DNA of 64,000 bases from Antedon mediterranea (taxonomy: Eukaryota > Echinodermata > Crinoidea > Comatulida > Antedonidae), in NCBI RefSeq assembly GCF_964355755.1, contig NC_092671.1, forward strand, positions 11,173,001 to 11,237,000, given 5' to 3'. A model generated the notes under the pieces. That model saw nothing but the letters and a program-made list of their open reading frames with translations. It ran no database searches and was not told the origin of the DNA. A program made the translations under genes and the position numbers. Below are positions 1-32,476 of this stretch, piece after piece. Position 1 is the stretch's first letter. Every line of letters starts with the position of its first letter.

Positions 1-115
1 ATGCGCATATATTGAGTTATTATCATCTTATACGTATAGTATAGTATATATAGTATAGTAACCATTTTTGTCAAAAAATAAATATATTGCGCATATATAC
101 TATAATAATAATATT
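1..115. repeat. Degenerate fragment of the hairpin repeat family
   Basis: ATAGTAACCATTTTTGTC followed by AAAAAATAAA resembles the arm and flank of the hairpins at 1641-2445, and ATGCGCATAT occurs at both ends. The rest is AT-rich simple sequence. Confidence 0.35.
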
Positions 116-127
116 ATAATACTACTA

Positions 128-168
<41 letters not shown>

Positions 169-290
169 CCAAAGGCAAATTACTGAAAAAAATGACAATG
201 CTGTGGGTATCAGTGGCTGGATCTCAATGGAGATACAAAAATAAAAAGCGAAAAGCTAAATCAAAACGATAAAGTAAACAGCCAGAAAAG

Positions 291-327
291 TTAGCAGAGC
301 TTTCGGGCAACACTAGCCCTTCATCAG
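291..327 (-). ncRNA. Hammerhead-ribozyme-like core, copy 1
   Basis: Minus strand reads CTGATGA, A, GGGC, a 7-base loop, GCCC, GAAA, then AGC-TCT-GCT and AA. The CUGAUGA and GAAA boxes, stem II (GGGC/GCCC) and a mini stem III are in hammerhead order. Family knowledge: type I hammerheads occur in Penelope-like elements. Against activity: one extra A sits between CUGAUGA and stem II, I cannot pair stem I convincingly, and a competing hairpin CCTTCA/TGAAGG overlaps the core. Confidence 0.45.
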
Positions 328-504
328 TGCCAGTGAAGGAATTTGGATAACGTCAAAGTATATATATATATATATATAAATCCAAAGGCAAATTACTGAA
401 AAAAAATGACAATGCTGTGGGTATCAGTGGCTGGATCTCAATGGAGATACAAAAATAAAAAGCGAAAAGCTAAATCAAAACGATAAAGTAAACAGCCAGA
501 AAAG

Positions 505-541
505 TTAGCAGAGCTTTCGGGCAACACTAGCCCTTCATCAG
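505..541 (-). ncRNA. Hammerhead-ribozyme-like core, copy 2
   Basis: Same core as at 291-327, carried by the second copy of the 213-bp block. The boxes and stem II are identical. The only nearby change is a C to A on the plus strand just outside the core at about 545. The same caveats apply to stem I. Confidence 0.45.
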
Positions 542-742
542 TGCAAGTGAAGGAATTTGGATAACGTCAGAGTATAAAGCTGGCAAGTGCTGCCTGGGTG
601 GACAGGAATAAAAGAAATATAACAAAGGGAGCCAGGGTGGAGTCTGAATAAGAGTGGAAAACAAAGAAGGTAGCTTGGTAGAGATATAAACAATTTTGGA
701 ATGAGACTAAAAAACAGCTTAAATGGTGGTTAATATTGAAAC

Positions 743-1165
743 TTAAATTTTGGTAGTCAATGGAATAATTTTACCGATCTGGGAGTATGTTCCTAATGTT
801 AAGTCCAAAAGGTTTTGTGGTTTTAAGTAGTACGGTAATTCCCAGTGGTTTTCTTTGTCTTTGCGAGTTTTGTCGCTCCATTTGACATCGTCGTCTATTG
901 CAATAACTCTGAAATTTGCAATCGAGTGACCAGCTGAATTAAAATGTTCGGCTACAGGTTGATCAAGCTTTAATGTTTTGATAGCTGATCTATGTTGTCT
1001 CATTCTCATACGGAGAGTGTTTTTTGTTTCTCCGACGTACTGTTTGCCACAAATATTACAGTATATGAGATAAATGACGTTTTTGGTTAGACAATTAATT
1101 GATTGTCTTATCCGAAAAATGCGGCCAGTTTGGTTACTCTCAAATTTTTCAGTAGAATCAACCAT
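743..1165 (-). pseudogene. Penelope-like retroelement, 3' fragment with GIY-YIG endonuclease domain
   Basis: An open 140-codon stretch encodes INCLTKNVIYLIYCNICGKQ followed by YVGETKNTLRMRMRQHRS and EHFNSAGHS. This is the GIY-YIG-type nuclease domain (here YLIYC...YVGET) that ends the polymerase of Penelope-like elements. The reverse transcriptase part is absent: upstream of residue 1 the sequence runs into a short TA repeat. The copy is therefore 5'-truncated and non-autonomous. The duplicated block at 163-570 lies on its 3' side. Confidence 0.85.
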
Positions 1166-1640
1166 ATATATATATACATTAATACGAGGGTGCTTTGCAT
1201 TTTCCTATCCTACTAAGGGCAAAATCGCGCATTATTTCCAGAATGTTTACTCGATGGTATATAAAGTTGGTTAGATAATTAGTTATTTGACAATTAAAAC
1301 AAAGTTAGGTTCAACGATTTGCCCCAAATAGGATGTTTTCCGATCGTGGTATAATACTGTCTAATGTCCTCTTGAAAAATACCTACACACAATAATATGT
1401 GGATACTTCGCATTTTCCTTTCTCCTCCTACGATAATTGATTTTAATACCAGAAAACTGGTTGAACAGCTCGAGTACAGTATCATAATGTTGAAGACAGG
1501 CCAATTTTCTTTAAAAAATACTATTTTGATAGATTTAATATACGTTTATACAAATGTATTGATTTGCGATGAATTGAACATTCCAATCTCTCACACCCCC
1601 AGTTTGTAGGTAAATTTATGGGCCCTTGGAGAATAAACTT

Positions 1641-2445
1641 TTTTGACATAAATGGTTACTATAGCATAATAAACAGGCGCAGAGTCGACTAATGGGTTCT
1701 GCGCATGTTAATTGTGCTATAGTAACCAGTTTTATCGAAAAATAAAAATGTCGAAAATCTGTCCTTTTTTTGAAAAATCCCTGTACTATATAGTACAGGG
1801 AAATTTTTGAAAAATGGCCGATTTTCAACCCTTTATTTTTTGACATAAATGGTTACTATTGCATAATAAACATGCGCAGAGTCGAATAATGGGTTCTGCG
1901 CATGTCAATTGTGCTATCATAACCATATTTGACATAAATGGTTACTATAGCATAATAAACATGCGCAGAGGCGAATAATGGGTTCTGCGCATGTCAATTG
2001 TGCTATAGTAACCAGTTTTATCGAAAAATAAAAAGGTCGAAAATTTCCGACATTTTTATTTTTTGATAAAACTGGTTACTATAGCACAATTAACATGCGC
2101 AGAGTCGAATAATGGGTTCTGCGCATGTTAATTGTGCTATAGTAACCAGTTTTATTAAAAAATAAAAATGTCGAAAATCTGTCATTTTTTTGAAAAATCC
2201 CTGTACTATATAGTACAGGGAAATTTTTGAAAAATGGCCGATTTCCGACCCTTTTATTTTTGGACGTAGATGGTAACTATTGCATAATAAACATGCACAG
2301 AGTCGAAAAATGGGTTCTGCGCATGTCAATTGTGCAGAGCTATCATAACCATATTTGACATAAATGGTTACTATAGCACAATTGACATGCGCAGAACCCA
2401 TTATTCGACTCTGCGCATGTTTATTATGCAATAGTAACCAGTTTT
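1641..2445. repeat. Cluster of six hairpin (inverted-repeat) elements in a ~420-bp tandem duplication
   Basis: Six copies of a roughly 75-90 bp hairpin lie near 1652-1738, 1849-1925, 1938-2014, 2073-2158, 2270-2350 and 2364-2440. Arms are TGGTTACTATAGCA / TGCTATAGTAACCA outside and CATGCGCAGA / TCTGCGCATG inside, around a short centre. The sixth copy has its inner part in the opposite orientation. A 22-bp perfect palindrome with half-site CCCTGTACTAT lies at 1779-1800 and again at 2199-2220, exactly 420 bp apart, showing a larger tandem duplication. This looks like a MITE/foldback family; no coding capacity. Confidence 0.85.
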
Positions 2446-3660
2446 ATCGAAAAATAAAAAGGTCGAAAATTGGCAATTTTTTTGAAAATTTCCCTGTACT
2501 ATAGTATAGTATGTTTCTTGTATTTTTACTTTAGTTTTAAGTATTAATTGAAGAGGGAGAATATTCAATAATAATATCATTACGGTGTTCACATAGTCTC
2601 TCTCCAGGGTATTTAATTCTAAATATTCCAGAAATAAAATTAATACTCTAATAATAACTAAACAAGTTTAACTGAGTATTGAATAAAATAATTATTGACA
2701 ATTATTTGTAGGGCAGTACCAAATTATTTTATGTTTAAAACAACAACATTACACACCTTGCTGTGCAATTAACACCATTGTTGTGCACTTGAATGGGTTT
2801 CCTATGACATAATAGGTGTTAATATGTCAATTGAGTGAGTCTTTCATGGCATTTGTAGTTGTAGTCTTTGGTGACAATAGTAACACACACTTGTAATTGA
2901 GTGGTATTTTGATTTTTAAATTTCATATTTCTAGTTAAAATGTTGAATATCTGAATATACCACAAGGTGTATCATTCCCTAAATAGCCCAAAAAAGCTAA
3001 AAAAGTGATTTTTGAAAAATGTGTCACTTGAGTCGTTCTTTCATGACAGGGCAGAATAGTACAGGGATATTTTAGAAAAATGGCCAAAATTATGCACTTT
3101 CAAAATACTATTATTATGCAATAAAATGTTTTGGAAAAGAATAATATAACTGGTTACATAGTGTGGCATGCGCAGAATCAAGCGCGAATGTTATTTTGGC
3201 AATTAACTGCAACCTTTTTATTTTTCCCCATTGGAATTTTAAATATAGATTTTATCCACAAAATGGACAAATTTCGACCCTCTTTTTCTTTATTTACCAT
3301 AGAATATTAGCGCATAACAAGTACATTTCTAAAACTTAATATTCATTTTTTTCTCCTCGAAAAGTTGGCAAATTTCAAACAATATACTTACTTAATTAAT
3401 TAATTAGCACATAATTGATTTTCCAAAAGTAAATATTTTGAAATATTTGAAAGCATCCCTTAACATAAAAAATCTTATTTTCTTGACACCAGATTACGTC
3501 TGTGTATATATTGTGTACCATTATTACCAATTTATGCCGAAAACAATGAAGATTTGAAATTTAACCATTTTTCGAGAACAAAAATTCCTATTCAAATATT
3601 TTTCGAAAAATGACCTAAAATATGGACTTTCCAAAATTCAATCTAGTAAATTCCTATTAT
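2446..3660. repeat. Decayed continuation of the hairpin-repeat cluster
   Basis: Pieces of the spacer of the cluster recur (AGTACAGGGATATTTTAG near 3059, GAAAAATGGCC, AATTTCGACCC). A broken hairpin arm, ACTGGTTACATAG...CATGCGCAGA, lies near 3150-3178. No open frame or RNA gene is seen. Confidence 0.5.
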
Positions 3661-4866
3661 TCCTTAATGTTACTTAATACAAATATGCTAAATACTACAA
3701 TAAAAGCAATAGAACATTCATATACATTTATTAGAAATAATAATAATAATATTTAATTTATGAGAATATAGAATATTTATATTTATACATATTAAAGTAA
3801 AGCTAGTAGTGTAGTAATATTTAATATAAGGCCTAAATAGAAATACAGATTGACAGTATGTTAAGTCAAGGTTAGAAAATACATACATAGTTCAAGGTAT
3901 AAAAATATTGTGCGAAGAAATATTTCCCCTAATATTACACAGGTAAATTGCCGTTTCATCCTATAACACAGTTTTTTATTCAGTAAAAACTATATAATAC
4001 TGTAATAAAAAAAAATACAGATATTCTATAATATCCATTAAAATTTAAAGCTAAATAAGTACACAGAATGAAATACTATGGAAGGCAAACACAGCAAAAA
4101 AAATACAAACACAACATTTTAATACACTCACAGTAGGCCTACAAAGACATACTGTGCAAGAAAGTCCATTGTGTGTTTGCAATATATTTTTGGCAGTGTT
4201 TGCCTTTCATAGTAATTTTTAAATAGTCATATGAAATAAATTTTACAATAGGCCTACTTTTGATTCATTTCATGCAATCAAAATAAGTGCTACTTCCAAA
4301 ATAGTGAAAGTGTGCATGTATTTAATGGCTTATGGTAAAATAGAACTATGCCATATATAACACCAATACATATAAAATTATGTTAAAATATCATAACAAA
4401 CTATATTTATAAATGTTCAGTATAAAATGATATAATATGGATAAATTGATTGATTTCAGTTTTGGCACATCCATGATTCGCAAAAGATGGCTACATATTG
4501 ATGATTGATGGGCCACTCAACCTTTCACGTTTTTATAGTTCTATACCCCTATTATGTCATCTTTATAGGGGTACAGTTTGGCCTAAAATTTGTCACAAAG
4601 GAGTGATTCTTCTGTAGAGTAAAATAAAAGGGAGATTATCTTTTTGTGGTATTGGCGGTACATTTTAAATAGCAGAAATAAAGTAAAATATAAATTAACA
4701 AGAGGTGTATGTAACTTTTACTGATAATCTTATTACAGGACCAACTTTTGTTTACAATCCTTTACAACACAAACAAACAGCACCAGTTGAACATGGCTGT
4801 CTATAGTACAAAACATAATAATTATCTCTAGCCCGATAGCCTGTGGTCGTATTCAACATTCACACT
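3661..4866. other. AT-rich DNA downstream of the coronin gene, no gene seen
   Basis: No coding potential on either strand. It may include coronin 3'UTR sequence on the minus strand, but no clear end is visible. A few TAGGCCTA words occur. Confidence 0.5.
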
Positions 4867-5026
4867 CAGTCTACACTATGAAACTTTAGGTGAAAAAAAA
4901 ATGTGATGTGCCCATATAATTATATTGACATGATGATGTCATATCACTACAATATTTGGGCATATCATTACAACATTTGGGCACATCACACTTTTTTTTG
5001 TCAAACTAGTTTGATAGTGTAGAGAG
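4867..5026. mobile_element. MITE of the CTACACTATCAAAC family, copy 1
   Basis: Left end TCTACACTATGAAAC, right end GTTTGATAGTGTAGA; internal GTGATGTGCCCATAT, CATGATGATGTCATATCACTA and TTGGGCACATCACAC. Six copies share these terminal inverted repeats and internal blocks in the window (others at 18211, 20796, 24367, 53049, 57168). It lies just below the coronin stop, so may be in the 3'UTR or flank. Confidence 0.8.
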
Positions 5027-5139
5027 AGAGAAAGGGAGAAAGCTTTAGGTTAATAATTCAAGAAGTGATAAGCACTTGAAATTTTTTTGATTTAAGGGAA
5101 AAGTTTCACATAAGTGTGATTGTTGAATACTGCCACTGT

Positions 5140-5145
5140 TTTATT
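5140..5145 (-). promoter_or_regulatory. AATAAA hexamer just after the coronin stop
   Basis: AATAAA on the minus strand begins four bases after the stop codon. That is unusually close for a working polyadenylation signal, so the true 3' end may lie further left in the AT-rich DNA below 5140. The 3'UTR end cannot be placed from sequence alone. Confidence 0.25.
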
Positions 5146-5148
5146 GTA

Positions 5149-28168
<23,020 letters not shown>

Positions 28169-28172
28169 TTTT

Positions 28173-29119
28173 CTAATAAGAAAAAATAAAATGTATTAAA
28201 ATGAAATGTTGTACTACTGTACGTCCTGTTGGTACAGTATCTTCAATTCACGACATGGGAAAGTGACTACCCAGTCGTACACGCTCATAGGTTCATGAGC
28301 ATGCACAGAATGACTTTTGTACATGACAGGGCAATAGCGAAACAAAGAATTACAAGAATTAAACCACAAGTTGCTAATGAAACATGTACAAAGATACTGT
28401 AGAAAATGAAAATATTCTGTGAACAGTTAGGATAAGAATTAAATTTAAACACAAAATGGTATTTCTACAAATGTAACTTTATTTTTATTCTACGAGAACT
28501 GTGTTGACAAACGTCATTCTTCACACAATGCAACTGAAGGAATTGTAAAATGTAAATTCAGATCAATAATAACTGCTTTAAGTACCTTGTTTTAGAGCTA
28601 AAAATAGCAGAGCATTAAGTTATTTTATTTTATTGTTTCAATAAAATCAATTAAAAAAGAATGCTTAATTATCAGTTAGGCTATACAGAACCTCATCAGG
28701 TGCATTTAAAGTTCAGTTCTTCACTATACAACAATATAATTTCAGGATTTGAAAGGTTTGAAAGGTGTCAAAGGACCAATAATAATGATTTATGTAATCG
28801 CAGCATGCGACAAGATAAAGAATAAAGTTACAATAATACTAATCCTTTTGTGACATAAACTTGTGATGTTTACTTTTAGTTGTTAAAACCTTCTCTTGAG
28901 AGACAAAAGCCGGTCATAATCCAATGGTTTTAATGCCGTTACTGGCCATTAACTATACTCTATACAAAATAATTGAAACTATAAACTATCATTAGGTTTG
29001 AAGAAAAACAATTTATTGACCGGGTGGGATACCGTACATTGGGAAGGATAAACATGCTTCAGCAAGTTCAGTATCATTTTACTTGTTAACTTGCAAAGAA
29101 CAAAGCAAAAAAAAAAAAC
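28173..29119. other. Coronin intron 1, segment next to exon 2
   Basis: AT-rich; no repeat or gene recognised. Confidence 0.5.
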
Positions 29120-29298
29120 TGTAAAGCCCTTTATTTTCGCGCACCCTCTATTTTCGCGATTGAACAACGATTGCAAAAATAAAGCGCCTAGCGAAAATCA
29201 CAAAATTCTCAACCAAATCACAACAATAAAAGGTCGCGAAATAGTTGGAAATTTAAAACCGCGACCTTTTATTCCGCGTGAAAATAAAGGGCTTTACA
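29120..29298. mobile_element. MITE with TGTAAAGCCC terminal inverted repeats
   Basis: Left TGTAAAGCCCTTTATTTTCG, right its inverse, GTGAAAATAAAGGGCTTTACA. 179 bp, non-coding. The body holds GCGAAAATCACAAAATTC and a GGTCGCG...CGCGACC hairpin. A small open frame across it is an artefact. Superfamily not determined. Confidence 0.88.
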
Positions 29299-29552
29299 CA
29301 GTATATTTCCAAGAAACATCAATTTTATAGAAAATATCTTAGATCTTCAATGATTATTTTAATCACGTCGGATAGTGTACCGAATAATATTAAACTTACT
29401 TTAAACCATCATTAAAATAATCTGAATGTAAATTGCAATGTATTATTATGTAAAATACTCTAAAGAGGTTATTCACCATGCAAAAAGTATTAAAATTGAT
29501 CCCTTATTTTCTTTGTTTAGAATCAAAATACACATAGCTGATTCAATTAATA

Positions 29553-29579
29553 CATGGAGAAATAAGTTATTTCTCCATG
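29553..29579. mobile_element. Ultra-short palindromic insertion, member A (27 bp, 7-bp flanking repeat)
   Basis: Perfect palindrome around a single central G: arms CATGGAGAAATAA and TTATTTCTCCATG. Flanked by the exact direct repeat ATTAATA at 29546-29552 and 29580-29586. Shares ends CATGGAG/CTCCATG with members at 34967 and 43942. Confidence 0.75.
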
Positions 29580-29667
29580 ATTAATATAAACAAAATGTAC
29601 TGTACACTGTACTGTACAGTACTTGGTTTGATTAAACCATTATGATTTTTCAAAATAAAATATAGTA

Positions 29668-29898
29668 CATACAGTATACTGCATTTGACTTATGTACAGT
29701 ACTACAGTACTCTCTTCTTCCACACCTAGCTTGCACTATATACTGCATTTGACTTCTGTACAGTACAACAGTACTCTCTTCTTCCACACCTAGCTAGTAC
29801 ACTATACTGCATTTGACTTCTGTACAGTACTACAGTACTCTCTTCTTCCACACCTAGCTAGTACACTATACTGCATTTGACTTCTGTACAGTACAACA
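29668..29898. repeat. 64-bp minisatellite, left part
   Basis: Units of TACTGCATTTGACTTCTGTA, CAGTACAACAGTACTCTCTT, CTTCCACACCTAGCTTGTAC plus a few bases; about 3-4 copies. The array continues at 32477 after the inserted DNA transposon. The bases AACA at 29895-29898 are one half of the transposon target duplication. Confidence 0.95.
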
Positions 29899-30617
29899 GG
29901 GTCATTCCATCTCAGTTCACCCAAAAAAAATGGAATTTTAAACCCTACCTCTTCCAATTTTGATGAAATTTGGTATATGGGTGATTCATAGCAATTAAAG
30001 CCAAAATTTCAAATTTTAACTTTATTGGACCAACGGTTTTCAAGATATCGCAATTTCAATTTTCGGTTTTTACGCAAAAAAGCGCGCGGCCGCCACGTTT
30101 CAAAGAGCTGTATCTCTGGAACTATAGGTTCGATTTTAAAAACAAAGGTATTTTTGTAAAGGGGAGACCATAAGGAACCTAAATATACTAATTGTGTGTG
30201 TTTTATGTTAATTTTAAGTTGAATAAAACTTTGACATATATTTTGACCTTGAAATTGACCCCGTGGAACACGCCCGATTTGTTGGTGACTATCACGAAAA
30301 ATGTAGCCCTACGTGTCAACTACAACATATAAAAAAATTGGAGGGGTTTTTTTCTTTGTTTCCATGAAATTACAATTTGAAGTTGACATACCTCTTCCTT
30401 TTAGTGTATTTTTGGTGTTGTTATACTTATACACAGTGTGAACACTAACTGTTAAGGTGTCTTATTGTTACGCTTTCTCATCAGGCCCACTTAAACAGTA
30501 GATATATTTTGATATGAGAAATACTGGGTAACTCAAATACTTTTCAAATCAATTTTGACACATAGTTTAGTGTCCTTACTATGTTATTATGCACATTAAC
30601 ATATGCATAATAAGTGA

Positions 30618-30950
30618 TTGCAGAGAACATACAACAGTCACTGTATATGCCTTTTTAAAGGTTGCCATCCCCTATATAAAAACAAAACTACCAACCATGA
30701 AAAAAGTTCATTATTCACAGATGGATGTGGCGGCCAATACAAAAACAAATATAACTTTATTAACCTTTGCCACCACCAGGAAGATTTTGGTTTAGACGCC
30801 GAGTGGAATTTTTTCGCTACATCACATGGCAAGAGTGCGTTTGATGGCATAGGTGGAACAGTTAAGAGGCTTGTCACTAAGAGAAGCTTACAGCGTTTGA
30901 CTGAATGTCATATTATCACATCTCTCAGTATGTTCGACTACTGTGTAATT
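30618..30950 (+). pseudogene. Transposase fragment 1 of the inserted DNA transposon
   Basis: The frame encodes SLFTDGCGGQYKNKYNF, then EWNFFATSHGKSAFDGIGGT and VKRLVTKRSLQR. I recognise the TDG..GQYKNK and ATSHGK...DG.GGTVKR motifs as typical of DDE-type transposases of Sola-like elements. The N-terminal part is missing, as the left TIR ends only about 200 bases upstream. The frame is lost after about FDYC; later codons look non-coding. Confidence 0.75.
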
Positions 30951-31029
30951 TTTTATTTTTATTTTATGTCTTTAGGCAATGTGGCCAAGGATTATCAATG
31001 GTGAATTAATCACTGTCCTATCAGATAGG

Positions 31030-31303
31030 TGGTAATCCCCCTGATACAGGGGCTATTGTGTGAACCAGTTCACCGGGGTAACCCCCTACTCTTTTTCGAA
31101 TAATGAACTGGGTTCTTTAAAGTACACACATGTTATAACTGTGTACACTGGACCTACGGTTTATAGTCCTTATCCGAGAAGACTTGTTCCACCACCAGAA
31201 CGGAGCGAGTCGGCCTCGAACCCTTGCCGATGTTGTTGTTGGCTCTTTTAGGTACGGTAAACGGCGCCCCTGCCTTAACCGCTCGGCCATATGACTCGCT
31301 CAT
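31030..31303 (-). mobile_element. tRNA-derived SINE, family A, copy 1, nested in the transposon
   Basis: On the minus strand the head reads CATATGGCCGAGCGGTTAAG (A box of a tRNA-Leu/Ser type) and GGTTCGAGGCC (B box). The body holds GTGTACACAGTTATAACATG and ACTTTAAAGAACCCAGTTC, ending near GGTGAACTGGTTCACAC. It splits the transposase frame. Homologous to 48020-48190. Confidence 0.8.
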
Positions 31304-31864
31304 ATGGACATTCCAGGCATCAACTTTTTTCATGTGGGAATAGATGAGGTATCTACTGTGGAAAAAGAAATAAAGCCGAGATTCAACCTCGCCCAGACCA
31401 TCAAGGGTACATTACAATATCATCGCTTTGTTCCCGTTTCTCTGGCACAGATGCAGGTCTACAAACTTAGTACCCAGATAAACCCTCCGGATGTGGTAGT
31501 GATTCAAGAATCTTTCAGTGATGAAAATGAAATTGTTGCTGATACACAACCCACCATTATTAGAATTCAGAATTTTGTGTGCTGTAGTTATGATGGTGTC
31601 CCATGGATTGGTTTGGTGGTGGATGTCTCACTCTCAGAAGAGTTTGGGGATTTTCAAATTAAATTTATGCATCCTCATGGGTCAGCGAAAACCTTTTATT
31701 GGCCGTCCAAAGAAGACTGTTGTTGGATTCCTGAATCAAATGTACATTGTATTATAGCCTCTCCGTTTATAAAATCCTCTTCGACTAGGAATTACAGTAT
31801 TTCCCAAAATGATCGCCACAACATTTCTAAATACTGTTTGAATTGTCCAGATGACAAGGAGTAA
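31304..31864 (+). pseudogene. Transposase fragment 2 (C-terminal part)
   Basis: 186 open codons, MDIPGINFFHVGIDEV... to ...YCLNCPDDKE. Coding-like composition: WIGLVVDVS, DFQIKFMHPHG and FYWPSKEDCCWIPE resemble a small SH3/Tudor-like barrel, with a conserved C-terminal tail. It continues the transposase after the SINE insertion at about 31030-31303. The ATG may be accidental; the true reading was from upstream. Confidence 0.7.
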
Positions 31865-32476
31865 AGGCCAGACATAGACAATTGTAACATTATAATAATA
31901 TTTAGTTTGTAAATAAAATTAATTTTGGAATACATCAAATTGACATTGAAGTAATGTATGGACAGACACCAAAAATACACTAAAAGGAAGATGTATGTCA
32001 ACTTCAAATTGTAATTTCATGGAAACAAAGAAAAAAACCCCTCCAATTTTTTTATATGTTGTAGTTGACACGTAGGGCTACATTTTTCATGATAGTCACC
32101 AACAAAACGGGCGTGTTCCACGGGGGAAATTTCAAGGTCAAAATACATGTCAAAGTTTTATTCAACTTAAAATTAACATAAAACACACACAATTAGTATA
32201 TTTAGATTCCTTATGGTCTCCCCTTTACAAAAATACCTTTGCTTTTAAAATCGAACCTATAGTTCCCGAGATACAGCTCTTTGAAACGTGGCGGACGCGC
32301 CCTTTTTTGCGTAAAAACCGAAAATTGAAATTGCGATATCTTGAAAACCGTTGGTCCAATAAAGTTAAAATTTGAAATTTTGGCTTTAATTGCTATGAAT
32401 TACCCATATACCAAATTTCATCAAAATTGGAAGAGGTAGGGTTTAACTCATTGGGTGATCTGAGATGGAATGACCC

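Larger units (their letters stand above)
163..570. repeat. Direct duplication of a ~213-bp block, 3' of the Penelope-like fragment
   Basis: The block starting ATAAATCCAAAGGCAAAT at 163 recurs at 376 with only a few differences (one extra A, one C/A change, one A/G change). The copies are joined through a TA-dinucleotide tract. The position and tandem arrangement fit the repeated terminal regions of Penelope-like elements. A second TA tract precedes the first copy (about 130-165). Confidence 0.85.
29899..32476. mobile_element. DNA transposon, 2578 bp, long TIRs, 4-bp TSD, possibly Sola-like
   Basis: Starts GGGTCATTCCATCTCAG, ends CTGAGATGGAATGACCC. The terminal inverted repeats run about 520 bases (29899-30419 and about 31966-32476). 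AACA is present on both sides, and the uninterrupted minisatellite unit reads GTACAACAGTACTC once, so the 4-bp duplication is certain. The interior keeps only parts of a transposase (next entries). The 4-bp duplication and the D-G-rich transposase motifs recall the Sola superfamily; that assignment is tentative. Confidence 0.95.

Noticed and set aside
1779-2220. CCCTGTACTAT palindromes as members of the short palindromic insertions
   Set aside because: No 7-bp flanking duplication; both copies come from the 420-bp tandem duplication.
1616-2592. Minus-strand frames with shared MRxSAHVNCAIVT- and HFSKISLYYIVQGFF-like peptides
   Set aside because: The similarity between them reflects the hairpin repeats and the 420-bp duplication, not a protein family.
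29091-29330. 79-codon frame
   Set aside because: It lies over a TGTAAAGCCC MITE; the frame follows the inverted repeats.
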